Source of the DNA: Bacteroidaceae bacterium
GTDB lineage: Bacteria; Bacteroidota; Bacteroidia; Bacteroidales; Bacteroidaceae
Assembly (NCBI GenBank): GCA_024401165.1
Contig: JAKSLN010000011.1
Span: 1 to 38,214, forward strand
Direction: 5' to 3'
Length of the DNA stretch: 38,214 nucleotides
Part shown: in pieces, positions 23,542 to 32,787 of the stretch
Position numbering within the stretch: the first letter of the stretch is position 1
Layout: each line of letters begins with the position of its first letter
The notes under the pieces: generated by a model
What the model was told of the DNA's origin: nothing
The model's database searches: none
Seen by the model: the letters and a program-made list of their open reading frames with translations, nothing else
Position numbers and translations under genes: made by a program

Positions 23542-24987
23542 ATGATGAAATTCAAAACATGGATGATTGCCTTGGCACTTGGTGCAGTAACCACCCCTGC
23601 TATGGCACAGTTTGAGGATACTGACGTAAATGATCGTGCAGAATACTCATTCAAGAAGGCTGGAGTTCCTGCTGGTGAAGTAATGGAGGATAGCATTAAG
23701 ATTGCTCGTGGATACGTTTCAATGTTCCAGCAGAGCATTCAGAATCAGGATTACAAGGATGCCTACGTAAACTGGAAGTGGCTCATGAAGAACACTCCCT
23801 TCATCAACAACGGTATTTACGCAGGTAATGCTCCTTACATGTTCTACCAGCTCATCACCAATGAGCAGGATGCAAACCAGAAGCTCGTTTATTTCAACGA
23901 CATGATGCGAATGTTCGACGACCGCTTGGCTCGCCTCGATTCTATTAACTCTTATAATAAGGTTAAGAATACGAAGGGTGACGTGCTGGCCGTACGTGCT
24001 GACTACTACAACTACACTGCTCCCGTTATGGCACAGGCAAAGATTGACTGTGGTTATACCTTGCAGAAGCACTATGGCAACTATGCTGACGCCATCAAGG
24101 AAATCAAGGAGAATGGTGGTCGCGAGATTGAGGGTAGCGTGCTTCAAAACTTCATTCTCATCAGCGATGCTTACTTCAAGAACATCCCCAGCCATCGTGA
24201 GCAGTATCTGCAGGACTATCTCGATGCTAAGGACGCTTGCGAGAAGATGCTTCAGATGGCAAAGGAGGCTGAGGCTGAGGGCGATACCGCTAAGGCACAG
24301 CAGCTTCTGGCTAAGTACGATGCGCCTCTGGCACAGATTGAGACCACTTTCGCAACCAGTGGTGCAGCAGAGCGTGAGCAGGTAATTGCACTTTACGAGA
24401 AGACCATCGAGGACAAGAAGGATAACTTGGCTTATCTGCGTTCTGCAATGACCCTGATGTCAAATGCTGACTGCGATGACGCAGACATCTACTACAAGGC
24501 AGCTCAGTACGCTTACGCTATTGAACCCACCTTTGAGTCTGCCATCGGTCTTGGTCAGTTCGAACAGAAGAACAACAACCTGACCAAGATGCTTGAGTAC
24601 TACAACAAGGCTATCGAACTTTGTCAGACCGACGCTACAAGAGGTAACATTTGTCTCCGTATTGCAAGCGCCCTCCGTAAGAGCTCACAGTACACCGGTG
24701 CCTTGAACTACCTGGATAAGGCTCGTAATTACAACAATGACATTGCTGGTAAGGCTTACATCCAGCAGGCTACCGTTTACAGCCAGTTGGGTCAGTACAA
24801 CGAGGCTATCGCTTCTGCACGTAAAGCAACTGCTGCCGACATCACTGTTAGCGGTACTGCTGATCGTCTGATCGCAAGCATTCAGAAGGCTCAGGCTAAT
24901 GCTGCTGCCAACGCTAAGGCAAAGGCTGAGTACGACAAGTACATGGCTAAGAAGAAGGCAGAGGAAGATTTCTGGAAGGGTAAGTAA
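23542..24987 (+). CDS. Exported tetratricopeptide repeat protein
   Basis: 481 residues with a signal peptide (MMKFKTWMIALALGAVTTPAMAQ). The body is almost fully helical. TPR-like units are clearest in the C-terminal third, for example PTFESAIGLGQFEQKNNN, LTKMLEYYNKAIELCQTD, YTGALNYLDKARNYNND and YNEAIASARKATA. The last 35 residues are a Lys/Ala/Glu-rich helix (AQANAAANAKAKAEYDKY), possibly a coiled coil. Codon choice is strongly biased, pointing to high expression. It probably acts as a periplasmic scaffold; no partner is identified. A good intrinsic terminator follows. Confidence 0.85.
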   Translation: MMKFKTWMIALALGAVTTPAMAQFEDTDVNDRAEYSFKKAGVPAGEVMEDSIKIARGYVSMFQQSIQNQDYKDAYVNWKWLMKNTPFINNGIYAGNAPYMFYQLITNEQDANQKLVYFNDMMRMFDDRLARLDSINSYNKVKNTKGDVLAVRADYYNYTAPVMAQAKIDCGYTLQKHYGNYADAIKEIKENGGREIEGSVLQNFILISDAYFKNIPSHREQYLQDYLDAKDACEKMLQMAKEAEAEGDTAKAQQLLAKYDAPLAQIETTFATSGAAEREQVIALYEKTIEDKKDNLAYLRSAMTLMSNADCDDADIYYKAAQYAYAIEPTFESAIGLGQFEQKNNNLTKMLEYYNKAIELCQTDATRGNICLRIASALRKSSQYTGALNYLDKARNYNNDIAGKAYIQQATVYSQLGQYNEAIASARKATAADITVSGTADRLIASIQKAQANAAANAKAKAEYDKYMAKKKAEEDFWKGK

Positions 24988-25010
24988 TCTACTCTCTGAT
25001 TATAAGAAAC

Positions 25011-25044
25011 AAAAAATGCTGCAGTCAATCTGCAGCATTTTTTT
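25011..25044 (+). terminator. Intrinsic terminator of the TPR gene
   Basis: ATGCTGCAG (25016-25024) pairs with CTGCAGCAT (25030-25038), flanked by an A run on the left and a T run on the right that can extend the stem. It lies 24 bases after the stop and may also serve the convergent GH13 gene. Confidence 0.85.
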
Positions 25045-25084
25045 GTAGTAATATTAAATTGATAGAAGAATGTGTGTGTCGCTG

Positions 25085-26779
25085 TTATTTGCCTTCCTTT
25101 GACTTGCAGGTGAACTTCAAGATGCGTCCGCTGCAACCAGGGACAAGCATGTTGATGGGGTCCTGGTCGTTGAAGGGAACAACGAAGTCGTCGCCAGAGA
25201 GAAGGCTGGTGGCCTTGAGACGATCCTCTTTCTCGATGTTGAAGTATTCGAAAAGGTGCTCGGGAATCTTGACACCAATCTGTGCATCGTACTTGTCGAA
25301 GTTGGCTATGATGAGCAGAATCTCATTTCCACTGCGGCGAATGAAGGCATATTGGGTTGCGGGATTGAATATCTCGCTTCTGGGATTAACGTATGCCAGG
25401 TCGAAGAACTCGCCTTCGCGGATGGCTTTCTCCTCGTTACAGAGGGTGAGGACTCTACTGTAGAACTGCTGCAAGGTAACCTCCTTGGGCGTCAGCTGTC
25501 GGTTGTCGAACTTGCCTTCGTTTCTCCAGCGGCGGATGGTGTCAACCGTCCAATAGTCAAAGATTGTCGTACGTCCGTCGCGACCGCTGAAACCTTCTGC
25601 GTCCATACCTCTTTCGCCCAGTTCCTGGCCGAAATAGATCATCATGGGGTTGGTGCCCATGCAGGCGCTGACGAGCAGGGCAGCACGTCCTTTCTCTGCG
25701 TCTCCGGCAAAGAAGTCGCTTGCAAGGCGTTGCTCATCGTGGTTCTCAAGGAAGTTGAGCATGTGTTCCTGAATGTCGCCAACGTTCTGCCAGCACTGGG
25801 TGATGCTGCTTGCACAGGAGTAACCGCAGATGACACTACGCAGAGTGTCGTACAGACCAACCTTGTCATACAGATAGTCAAAACCGCCCGTATGTATGTA
25901 GTTGCGATACTCGGCAGGATTGTAGACCTCTGCAATGAAGATAATGTTGGGGAACGCCTCCTTTACCTTGGCGATGGCCCAGTGCCAGAACTCTACGGGA
26001 ACCATCTCTGCCATGTCGCATCGGAAACCGTCAATTCCCTTTGCTGCCCAGTAGAGCAGGATGTTGAGCATCTTGTGCCATGTGCTGGGGATGGGGTCGA
26101 AGTGGCAAACTCGCCCGCCTACATAGTCAACACCATAGTTCAACTTTACTGTCTCGTACCAGTCGTTCTGGTGTGCCCATGAACTGAAGTTATCATTGCC
26201 GGTTGCCTTGGCGGGCCATTCGTGATAACCGCGAAGGTCAAAGTCGGCATGCAACTCCTCGCCGGGACAGTAATAGAAGTTGTTGCTGGGGTCGAATCCC
26301 ATGCCTTGGTTGTCCTCGGCACCCAGGTCGGTGACTCCCTCGGGGGCGTTGTCAGATTTGTATCGACGTGCAACGTGGTTGGGGACGAAGTCGAGAATGA
26401 ACTTCAGGTCTGCCTCATGTGTGCGGCGAACCAGAGCGTCGAACTCTTCCATTCTGGCCAGGCAGCTTGTTGCAAGGTCGGGGTCAACATCGTAGTAGTC
26501 ACGGATGGCATAGGCAGAACCTGCAATGCCTTTTACTACGCCGGGATGGTCACCTTCTACGCCATAGGCAGAGTAGTCGGTCTGAGTAGTATGCTCAATG
26601 ATACCGGTGTACCAAATGTGTGTGGCTCCAAGTGCCTTGATCTGCTGAAGGGCACGAGGCGTGAAGTCATTCATCAGGCCACATCCGTTGGTAACCCTGT
26701 CTCCCCAGGGCTCACAGGTTCGGCAATCGTTGCCAAACAGGCGTGTGAACACCTGGTAAATGACCATTTTTTCTTTCAT
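25085..26779 (-). CDS. Cytoplasmic GH13 alpha-amylase family enzyme
   Basis: 564 residues with no signal peptide. The four GH13 conserved regions are present: DFVPNH at 130-135, GFRCDMAEM at 251-259 with nucleophile D255, the acid E284 in IAEVYN, and FLENHDEQ at 343-350 with D348. A C-terminal beta domain (about 460-564) follows the barrel. Location and family suggest turnover of glycogen or imported malto-oligosaccharides inside the cell; the precise specificity cannot be read off. The start could also be the ATG at 26767 (MVIYQVF). It lies 99 bases downstream of the fabD stop and may be cotranscribed with it. Confidence 0.9.
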   Translation of the reverse strand: MKEKMVIYQVFTRLFGNDCRTCEPWGDRVTNGCGLMNDFTPRALQQIKALGATHIWYTGIIEHTTQTDYSAYGVEGDHPGVVKGIAGSAYAIRDYYDVDPDLATSCLARMEEFDALVRRTHEADLKFILDFVPNHVARRYKSDNAPEGVTDLGAEDNQGMGFDPSNNFYYCPGEELHADFDLRGYHEWPAKATGNDNFSSWAHQNDWYETVKLNYGVDYVGGRVCHFDPIPSTWHKMLNILLYWAAKGIDGFRCDMAEMVPVEFWHWAIAKVKEAFPNIIFIAEVYNPAEYRNYIHTGGFDYLYDKVGLYDTLRSVICGYSCASSITQCWQNVGDIQEHMLNFLENHDEQRLASDFFAGDAEKGRAALLVSACMGTNPMMIYFGQELGERGMDAEGFSGRDGRTTIFDYWTVDTIRRWRNEGKFDNRQLTPKEVTLQQFYSRVLTLCNEEKAIREGEFFDLAYVNPRSEIFNPATQYAFIRRSGNEILLIIANFDKYDAQIGVKIPEHLFEYFNIEKEDRLKATSLLSGDDFVVPFNDQDPINMLVPGCSGRILKFTCKSKEGK

Positions 26780-26878
26780 CTTTTTACCTTATATTATTTT
26801 GATATAGGAAAGCCTATAGGGGAGTCCTTGGTCTGTTCCTTCGAACTCCGCCTACATCTTCTCTATGTCTCTTCTTCT

Positions 26879-27772
26879 TTACAAACCGCGAGCTGTAACG
26901 GCATCGTTGCCCTTGGCAATCTTGCCAATCATGCCTTGCAGAGCCTTGCCGGGACCGCACTCGATGAACTCGGTAGCGCCGGCAGCAATCATGTTCTGAA
27001 CCTCCTGGGTCCAGCGTACGCTTGCTGTCAGCTGTGCGATGAGGTTCTGCTTGATCTCAGCTGCATCGGTGTGTGCCTGTGCGTCAACGTTCTGGTAAAC
27101 AGGGCAGATGGGAGTCTTGAACTCCGTCTTTTCAATAGCGGCCTGAAGTTCGTCCTTGGCTGGTTGCATAAGGGGAGAGTGGAATGCGCCACCAACGGGG
27201 AGGGGAAGGGCACGCTTTGCGCCAGCAACCTTCAGCTTCTCGCAAGCAGCGTTGACAGCCTCGATGTTACCGCTGATAACGAGCTGGCCTGGGTTGTTGT
27301 AGTTGGCAGGAACCACTACGCCGGCCTCGCCGTTAACCTCGGCACAAATCTTCTCGATGGTCTCGTCGTCCAGACCTACGATGGCAGCCATGGTGCTGGG
27401 AGCAGCCTCACAGGCCTTCTGCATGGCCATTGCACGAGCATAAACCAACTTGAGACCATCCTCGAAAGTCAACGCACCTGCAGCTGTTAGGGCTGAAAGC
27501 TCGCCGAGGGAGTGGCCGGCAACCATAGCGGGCTGGAACTCTTCGCCCAGGCACAGAGCGCTGATGACGCTGTGCAGGAATACGGCAGGCTGGGTAACCT
27601 TTGTCTGCTTCAACTCGTCGGCAGTACCCTCGAACATGATGTCGGTGATACGGAAACCGAGAATCTCGTTTGCCTTCTCAAATAATTCTTTTGCAAGAGG
27701 ATTGTTCTCGTACAGGTCCTTGCCCATACCGCTGAACTGCGCTCCCTGACCGGGAAAAACAAATGCTTTCAT
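26879..27772 (-). CDS. fabD: Malonyl-CoA--acyl carrier protein transacylase
   Basis: 297 residues, normal for FabD. It moves malonyl groups from CoA to acyl carrier protein in fatty acid synthesis. The nucleophile is S88 in AGHSLGE (85-91), and the partner histidine is H198 in GGAFHSPLM. The N-terminal FPGQGAQ block (6-12) and the C-terminal FIECGPGKALQGM block are intact. It stands alone here, not in a fab cluster. A leader of about 95 bases follows the likely promoter box. Confidence 0.96.
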   Translation of the reverse strand: MKAFVFPGQGAQFSGMGKDLYENNPLAKELFEKANEILGFRITDIMFEGTADELKQTKVTQPAVFLHSVISALCLGEEFQPAMVAGHSLGELSALTAAGALTFEDGLKLVYARAMAMQKACEAAPSTMAAIVGLDDETIEKICAEVNGEAGVVVPANYNNPGQLVISGNIEAVNAACEKLKVAGAKRALPLPVGGAFHSPLMQPAKDELQAAIEKTEFKTPICPVYQNVDAQAHTDAAEIKQNLIAQLTASVRWTQEVQNMIAAGATEFIECGPGKALQGMIGKIAKGNDAVTARGL

Positions 27773-27872
27773 TGCGTTTCTGTTTTATAAATACTAATAC
27801 CTTTATTTGATTTATTCCTTTTTACCTTAATTGCTCATACATTTGAAAAAAAGCAAATTCCCAAATGTGACG

Positions 27873-27880
27873 CAAAAATA
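27873..27880 (-). promoter_or_regulatory. Probable -7 box for fabD
   Basis: Minus-strand TATTTTTG (27880 to 27873) fits TAnnTTTG, 100 bases before the fabD ATG. No TTG lies at the standard distance upstream, so support is modest. Confidence 0.4.
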
Positions 27881-27952
27881 CAAAAAAATACAATTGTATC
27901 ATATAAATAATGTGTTTTTTGTGAAAAATACCCGAATTTCTTGATGTATTTC

Positions 27953-27983
27953 TTGTTCCTTTGGTCTAATTTGTATAATTTTG
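27953..27983 (+). promoter_or_regulatory. Promoter of the UDP-xylose synthase/kinase operon
   Basis: TTG (27953-27955) and TAATTTTG (27976-27983) with exactly 20 bases between them, 35 bases before the ATG at 28019. Confidence 0.65.
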
Positions 27984-28018
27984 TGTATTCGTAGAACAGA
28001 AAACACCACTTTTTCATC

Positions 28019-28960
28019 ATGAAAAGAATACTCGTAACTGGAGGCGCCGGGTTCATCGGATCACATCTTTGCAAGCGTCTTGTTGCTGATGGCAACGACG
28101 TCCTGTGTATCGATAATTATTATACCGGTTCAAAGGAAAATGTTTGGTCACTAATCGGAAACCCGCATTTCGAGATTATTCGACATGACGTAATCCAACC
28201 ATTTTGGTGTGAGGTAGATGAAATCTACAACCTGGCTTGTCCTGCTTCGCCCATCCACTACCAGAATGACCCCATCCAGACAACTAAGACTGCCATTTTC
28301 GGTGTCTATAATATGTGTGGACTTGCACGTCGTACACATGCAAAGATTCTGCACGCCAGTACGAGTGAGGTTTATGGCGACCCCGCCATTCACCCACAGC
28401 CCGAAACCTATTGGGGAAATGTGAACCCCGTGGGCATACGCTCTTGCTATGACGAAGGTAAGCGATGTGCCGAATCGTTGATGATGGACTATCATCGTCT
28501 GCACGGCGTTCGTACCAAACTGATCCGCATCTTCAATACCTACGGTCCCAACATGCAAGCCTACGACGGTCGTGTCATCACGAACTTTGTTGTGAGCGCC
28601 TTGAAGGGCGAGGACATTACCATCTACGGCGATGGTCAGCAAACGCGCAGTTTCCAGTATGTTGACGACCTGATTGAAGGCATGATTCGCATGATGGACA
28701 CCGAAGATAGTTTCACTGGTCCTGTCAACATCGGTAACCCCGGAGAGTTCACCATGCTCGAACTGGCAGAGCTCGTGCTGAAACTTACCGGCAGCAAGAG
28801 CAAGCTTGTCTTCATGCCACTTCCTCAGGATGACCCCCGTCAGCGTAAACCAGATATCTCGCTGGCAAAGAGTAAGTTGAACTGGGAACCCAAAGTTCCA
28901 CTTGAAGAGGGCTTGAAGAGAGTGATTGCGTACTTTGAAGGTCGCAAACCAAACTATTAA
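28019..28960 (+). CDS. UDP-glucuronate decarboxylase (UDP-xylose synthase)
   Basis: 313 residues, the size of bacterial soluble UXS. It is an extended short-chain dehydrogenase: the NAD-binding GGAGFIGS is at 8-15, the catalytic T/S region in [10 protein letters not shown] near 112-121, and Y144-x-x-x-K148 in SCYDEGKR. The segment [19 protein letters not shown] (70-88) and [10 protein letters not shown] are typical of UXS and separate it from epimerases such as GalE. It should make UDP-xylose from UDP-glucuronate in the cytoplasm, a donor for surface polysaccharide. Glycosyltransferase genes follow within 3 kb. The kinase gene starts 39 bases after its stop. Confidence 0.93.
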   Translation: MKRILVTGGAGFIGSHLCKRLVADGNDVLCIDNYYTGSKENVWSLIGNPHFEIIRHDVIQPFWCEVDEIYNLACPASPIHYQNDPIQTTKTAIFGVYNMCGLARRTHAKILHASTSEVYGDPAIHPQPETYWGNVNPVGIRSCYDEGKRCAESLMMDYHRLHGVRTKLIRIFNTYGPNMQAYDGRVITNFVVSALKGEDITIYGDGQQTRSFQYVDDLIEGMIRMMDTEDSFTGPVNIGNPGEFTMLELAELVLKLTGSKSKLVFMPLPQDDPRQRKPDISLAKSKLNWEPKVPLEEGLKRVIAYFEGRKPNY

Positions 28961-28999
28961 TCCTGCACATTAACTTCTAACATCCATATCTACAAATCT

Positions 29000-30160
29000 A
29001 TGCAGAATATAGATCGATACATTAAAGGCTTTACGGATATCGTACCCGAGGACTTTACCATCTTTGCGGTTGACGACGTTATGGCCAACATCATGCTTAT
29101 CAACATGATGCTCGTCAGAGCAGGTTTCAAGGTGTTGAAGAGTACTGACCCTACCAAGGTAATTGAGATGGCGAAGCAGAATCCGCCAGATTTGTTCCTT
29201 TTGGATGTTATGATGCCTCAGCTCAACGGTTGGGAATTGGCCCAAAAGCTTAAGGAAGAAGAGGAACTAAGTGAAATCCCCATCATCTTCCTTACTGCCT
29301 TTGAGGACAAAGACAGCATGATGAAAGGTTTTGCCTCTGGTGCATCGGACTACATGACAAAACCTTTCGAGCAGGATATTCTGCTGGCTCGTGTTCGCTC
29401 TCAGCTCAAACTAGTTGCTTCGAGAAACGTCATCAAGCAGCAAAATGAGGATTTGAAGAACATCATCTACGGACGCGACAAGATGTACTCTGTTATCGCT
29501 CATGACTTGCGTTCTCCTCTTGGAACCATCAAGATGTCACTGAAGGCGCTTGAGGATATCATGCGTGAGACGGGTGTGGATGAGATGCTTACCGAACTGG
29601 TTGTTGAGTCGGGCAAGCAGGTAGCAGAATTGTTCAATCTTCTGGATAATCTCTTGAAGTGGACAAAGAGTATGACGGGATCGCTAAAGGTTGTTTATCA
29701 GGACTTTGAAGTGTCAACCATTATTACAGGTGTCTTTGATATGTACAAGAGCGTGGCTGCTCAGAAGGGTATTGAACTAGTAGCATCGGGCGAAACAATC
29801 AACCCGCGTGTACATGCCGATGTGGACATGTGCAGTACAGTCCTTCGAAACCTTGTCTCCAACGCAGTCAAGTTTACGGAGTCCGGTAAGCATATTTATA
29901 TCGAACTTTCGATGGAAGAAAACTATGCTGTTGTTAGCGTTCGAGACGAGGGTTGCGGTATGACCGAGGAGGAGCAGGGTCGTCTGTTCAACAAAGATAC
30001 GCATTTCACCAAGTATGGAACGGCTCGCGAAGAAGGTTCGGGATTGGGTCTCATCCTCTGTAAGAACTTTGCGGACATGAACGGCGGTCAGCTTACGCTG
30101 CATTCTACGCCAGGTGTGGGAACAACGTTCAGCTTGCACATCCCTCTTGCTCAGGGCTAG
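29000..30160 (+). CDS. Soluble hybrid response regulator-histidine kinase (REC-HisKA-HATPase)
   Basis: 386 residues without membrane segments or an output DNA-binding domain. The receiver domain (about 18-135) has the acidic pair D25/D26, phospho-acceptor D69 in LFLLDVMMPQ, T99 and K121. A short linker leads to the HisKA helix with H168 in VIAHDLRSP. The ATP-binding domain has the N box (N284, N288 in RNLVSNAVKF), G1 box DEGCG at 316-320, and G2 box GSGLGL at 346-351. A receiver in front of the kinase suggests that phosphorylation of D69 by another kinase tunes this enzyme. Closeness to the UDP-xylose synthase gene suggests a link with polysaccharide control, which is inference. A terminator follows. 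Confidence 0.93.
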   Translation: MQNIDRYIKGFTDIVPEDFTIFAVDDVMANIMLINMMLVRAGFKVLKSTDPTKVIEMAKQNPPDLFLLDVMMPQLNGWELAQKLKEEEELSEIPIIFLTAFEDKDSMMKGFASGASDYMTKPFEQDILLARVRSQLKLVASRNVIKQQNEDLKNIIYGRDKMYSVIAHDLRSPLGTIKMSLKALEDIMRETGVDEMLTELVVESGKQVAELFNLLDNLLKWTKSMTGSLKVVYQDFEVSTIITGVFDMYKSVAAQKGIELVASGETINPRVHADVDMCSTVLRNLVSNAVKFTESGKHIYIELSMEENYAVVSVRDEGCGMTEEEQGRLFNKDTHFTKYGTAREEGSGLGLILCKNFADMNGGQLTLHSTPGVGTTFSLHIPLAQG

Positions 30161-30228
30161 AATTCCGTGCAACCTTGCACGATCTTTTTCCTCAGAAGTT
30201 TTATTTGACCGCTGGCGCGAAATAAACT

Positions 30229-30272
30229 GACCGTAGCACAAATCGAGATTTTGCTACGGTCTTTTCTTTTTT
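30229..30272 (+). terminator. Intrinsic terminator after the kinase gene
   Basis: GACCGTAGCA (30229-30238) pairs with TGCTACGGTC (30252-30261), 10 bp with a 13-base loop, followed by TTTTCTTTTTT. It lies about 70 bases after the stop. Confidence 0.85.
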
Positions 30273-30290
30273 CCTGGAGCGCTTGTTGTG

Positions 30291-30306
30291 TTGTACGATC
30301 GTACAA
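30291..30306. repeat. Perfect 16-bp palindrome
   Basis: TTGTACGATCGTACAA is self-complementary over all 16 bases. It lies between the two terminator-like hairpins in the 292-bp gap between convergent genes. With no spacer it would be a poor RNA hairpin, so a dimeric protein-binding site is more natural, but neither neighbour starts here. Confidence 0.5.
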
Positions 30307-30308
30307 AC

Positions 30309-30371
30309 AAATCCCACTGCACCTTTTTACTTTTTCCCATCTGTAGTTTGGCAGAAGGTGTAGTGGGATTT
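30309..30371 (-). terminator. Long imperfect hairpin, probable terminator of the leftward genes
   Basis: AAATCCCACT-G-CACCTT (30309-30325) pairs with AAGGTG-T-AGTGGGATTT (30355-30371), 16 Watson-Crick pairs plus one G-T position and a 29-base loop. It is about 80 bases beyond the stop of the leftward membrane phosphatase-family gene. On either strand only short T runs follow, so termination is likely but not certain. Confidence 0.5.
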
Positions 30372-30452
30372 TGAACAGGACGTTTTTCTTGTCTGCTTTC
30401 TCTGCTTTCTGGATGAAAGGGGACTGTGCAGGTTTGCCTAGAATGTTGAGCG

Positions 30453-31520
30453 TTATTCTTTAAACGTGATTTTTGAGAAAACGGGATTGTGGTCGGAAAA
30501 TTCTTTATCGATGGTATAGTAGTCCAGACTCTCCATGTTGTCGGAATGGAAGATGTAGTCAATGCGGAACATACTTTTTGCTCCGCGGTAGGTTGCTCCA
30601 TAGCCATGTCCTCCCTGTCGGAATCCATCTGTTAGATCACCCTTCAGCGTGTTATAGGTGAAGGAGTAGGGGACGTCGTTGAAGTCGCCACAAAGAATGA
30701 TGGGATTCTTTGAGTCTCTCTTCTCGTTGGCAATCGTGATGGCTTGTCCTGCCCTGATGTAGGAATGCATCGTGTAGTCGTCGAAGAGGTTGTTGGCTAG
30801 ATTCTGGTTCATGTTGAGTGTGTTAGGCATTCCTTCGTTAGCATCGGCCGCCTTCTTCAGAGTGCGATTGATGCCGGTCGTTTCCATGTGGACGTTGAAA
30901 ACTCGGATGGTGTGGTTTTGGTCTACCTTGATGTCTGCCCACATGGCACCGTTGTTGCTCATCTCGAAGGGCATTAGTTTCTGTCCTTTGATAGGAAAGC
31001 GGGATAGGATGACGAGGTCGTGACCGATGACTTGGTAGGGATACATGTCCTTGATTTTGTTTGTCACCTTGCTGCCGTCACCAGTCATGGAGTTGTCAAA
31101 TTCCTGAAGGCAGATAACGTCTGCGTTCTCTTTCTTCAGACTGTTGATGACATCAATGGCGATGACGCCTGTTGCATCTTTGTTGAAACCACGGACATTG
31201 TAACTGGCAATGGTAAGTTTTGGGTTTACGCCCTCGGGACTTCCTCCAAACTGGAAGATGGTGCCGATGTAGTTGATGGAAACCACAATGCTGAGAATGG
31301 GTATCAAAATGAATTTTGAACGTCGCAAGGCCCAATAAATCAGCATGATGGCGTTTGCGACGATAAGGAATGGCATCACGAGGGTAGTTAGGGCGCGCAT
31401 GTTGTGTCCCACAGGATTCACCTCTCCACCATAGAGTCCAATCATGGTGAAGATGAAGAGTCCGACTGATGCGAAGAGTGCTATGATGTTAAAGTATTGT
31501 TTTACGGCTTTCTTTCCCAT
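30453..31520 (-). CDS. Membrane-anchored endonuclease/exonuclease/phosphatase family protein
   Basis: 355 residues: three N-terminal membrane helices (about 9-30, 42-64, 70-90) then an EEP catalytic domain from about 100. Metal-site motifs are N108 in IASYNVRGF, E140 in VICLQEFDN, VFNVHMETTG, LCGDFND and the closing SDHNP. Members cut phosphodiesters or phosphomonoesters of nucleic acids, lipids or sugars. With this topology the domain would face the periplasm or cytoplasm depending on the helix count, so the substrate is open. It begins 30 bases after the GT2 gene stop and should be in the same operon. Confidence 0.87.
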   Translation of the reverse strand: MGKKAVKQYFNIIALFASVGLFIFTMIGLYGGEVNPVGHNMRALTTLVMPFLIVANAIMLIYWALRRSKFILIPILSIVVSINYIGTIFQFGGSPEGVNPKLTIASYNVRGFNKDATGVIAIDVINSLKKENADVICLQEFDNSMTGDGSKVTNKIKDMYPYQVIGHDLVILSRFPIKGQKLMPFEMSNNGAMWADIKVDQNHTIRVFNVHMETTGINRTLKKAADANEGMPNTLNMNQNLANNLFDDYTMHSYIRAGQAITIANEKRDSKNPIILCGDFNDVPYSFTYNTLKGDLTDGFRQGGHGYGATYRGAKSMFRIDYIFHSDNMESLDYYTIDKEFSDHNPVFSKITFKE

Positions 31521-31550
31521 TGCTTTTATTGTTTTTAAAGGATTTACTCT

Positions 31551-32735
31551 TTATGCTCGTTTCGCCTTTTCCCAGGCTCCTGTTCCCTTTTTCTTCTTTA
31601 TCAGATACTTAATGCCTCCGAATACATTCAGGTTCATGAAGAGGAAGTAGCAGGGAATGAAGGTAAGTTTGTTCTTTTTGCCCTTTTGCTCGTCGCTGTA
31701 TCCTAGGGTTGCCAGAACGTAAAAGAGGGTTTGTAACGTCCAAAGGGTCAAGTAGACGATCCCTCCAACTTCAAGCGTTAAAATGAGGTTGAGCGGGATG
31801 AGGGCCAAAAGGCAGAAGGGGGTAATGCTCCAACGGAGGAAACGGTGGGAGAAAAGTTGGAAGGAGACGATGCCGTACTTGAAGGGATTGAGGAGTGTTT
31901 TGAGCTTCCAGATGCTTTGCAATCCTCCGGCAGCAATTCTGACTTTGCGTTTCTTCTCCTCGGCCAGTTCTGCCGATCCAGTTTCGCAGGCGTAGGCTTC
32001 CTTGCAGTAGGCAATTTTATATCCTCTCTTGACGATGAGCATTGACATGATAAAGTCGTCGAGGAGCATGTTCAGGTCCATGGGTTCGAACAACTCGGTT
32101 CGAATGGCAAATAGTTCGCCTGCAGCTCCCATAGCGCTGTACAGTTCGCTGTCCCATTTCTTCAAGGATGACTCGTATTTCCAGTATACTCCTTCGCCAC
32201 CAGCCGCGATGCCGTCTTTGGTGCGTACGATGATGCGTTTTTCACCGGCTACGCATCCGACTTTAGGGTTTTGAAAGCATGTTACTATCTCCTTGATTGA
32301 TTGTGAGTTGAGCTGGGTGTTTGCGTCGGTGAAGATGACCAGTGGCGTCTTGACAAAAGGGATGGCGCGGTTGAGGGCTGCCGTCTTTCCCTTTCTCTCT
32401 GGTTTGAAGAGAATGGTTACATCAGGGTATTCTTTGAGTAAGTCGTTGGTGCGGTCGTTGCTGCCATCTGTTGCGAAGACGATGTGAAGTTTGCCTGAAG
32501 GGTAGTCAAGTAAGCGGTTGTTCTGCATTTTTTCTCGAATGACGTCCTCTTCATTGTATGCGCAAATCAGGAGCGTCACGTCGGGCCATTCGTTTTCTGT
32601 TGGTGGAGAGGTTTTTATTTCTTTTGAGAAAATCCGTTTGATTCGGACCAGAATATAGAGTACGATTCCATATCCTAAATAGGTGTAGAATACGATTCCA
32701 AAACAAATCCAAAAGATGGTTTCTATCGATTTCAT
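31551..32735 (-). CDS. Membrane GT2 glycosyltransferase
   Basis: 394 residues. An N-terminal helix (about 7-30) is followed by a GT-A domain: CAYNEEDVI at 58-66, FATDGSNDRT at 87-96, KGKTAALNRAI at 115-125, the metal motif TDAN with D137, the acceptor-site base in LLDDF at 224-228, and a product-site segment RKVRIAAGGLQ near 263-273 in place of the usual QxxRW. Three or so C-terminal helices complete it. This layout is typical of processive or polyprenyl-linked polysaccharide synthases at the inner membrane. Sugar donor unknown; UDP-xylose or UDP-sugars from nearby enzymes are possible. Confidence 0.9.
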   Translation of the reverse strand: MKSIETIFWICFGIVFYTYLGYGIVLYILVRIKRIFSKEIKTSPPTENEWPDVTLLICAYNEEDVIREKMQNNRLLDYPSGKLHIVFATDGSNDRTNDLLKEYPDVTILFKPERKGKTAALNRAIPFVKTPLVIFTDANTQLNSQSIKEIVTCFQNPKVGCVAGEKRIIVRTKDGIAAGGEGVYWKYESSLKKWDSELYSAMGAAGELFAIRTELFEPMDLNMLLDDFIMSMLIVKRGYKIAYCKEAYACETGSAELAEEKKRKVRIAAGGLQSIWKLKTLLNPFKYGIVSFQLFSHRFLRWSITPFCLLALIPLNLILTLEVGGIVYLTLWTLQTLFYVLATLGYSDEQKGKKNKLTFIPCYFLFMNLNVFGGIKYLIKKKKGTGAWEKAKRA

Positions 32736-32756
32736 GGATTTTTACCTTTAATTGTG

Positions 32757-32787
32757 CAAAATTAACAAATAGCTTTGGTATTTGCAA
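32757..32787 (-). promoter_or_regulatory. Promoter of the GT2/phosphatase-family operon
   Basis: Minus-strand -7 box TAATTTTG (32764 to 32757) with TTG (32787 to 32785) exactly 20 bases upstream, 21 bases before the ATG at 32735. Its upstream part interleaves with the rightward promoter at 32775-32805. Confidence 0.68.

Noticed and set aside
26803-26818. Hairpin TATAGG/CCTATA between fabD and the GH13 gene as a terminator
   Set aside because: Only six pairs, AT-rich and without a T run; too weak to list.
30254-30628. 124-codon minus-strand frame across the intergenic hairpins
   Set aside because: Overlaps the end of the EEP-family gene and two hairpins; no start context or domain.
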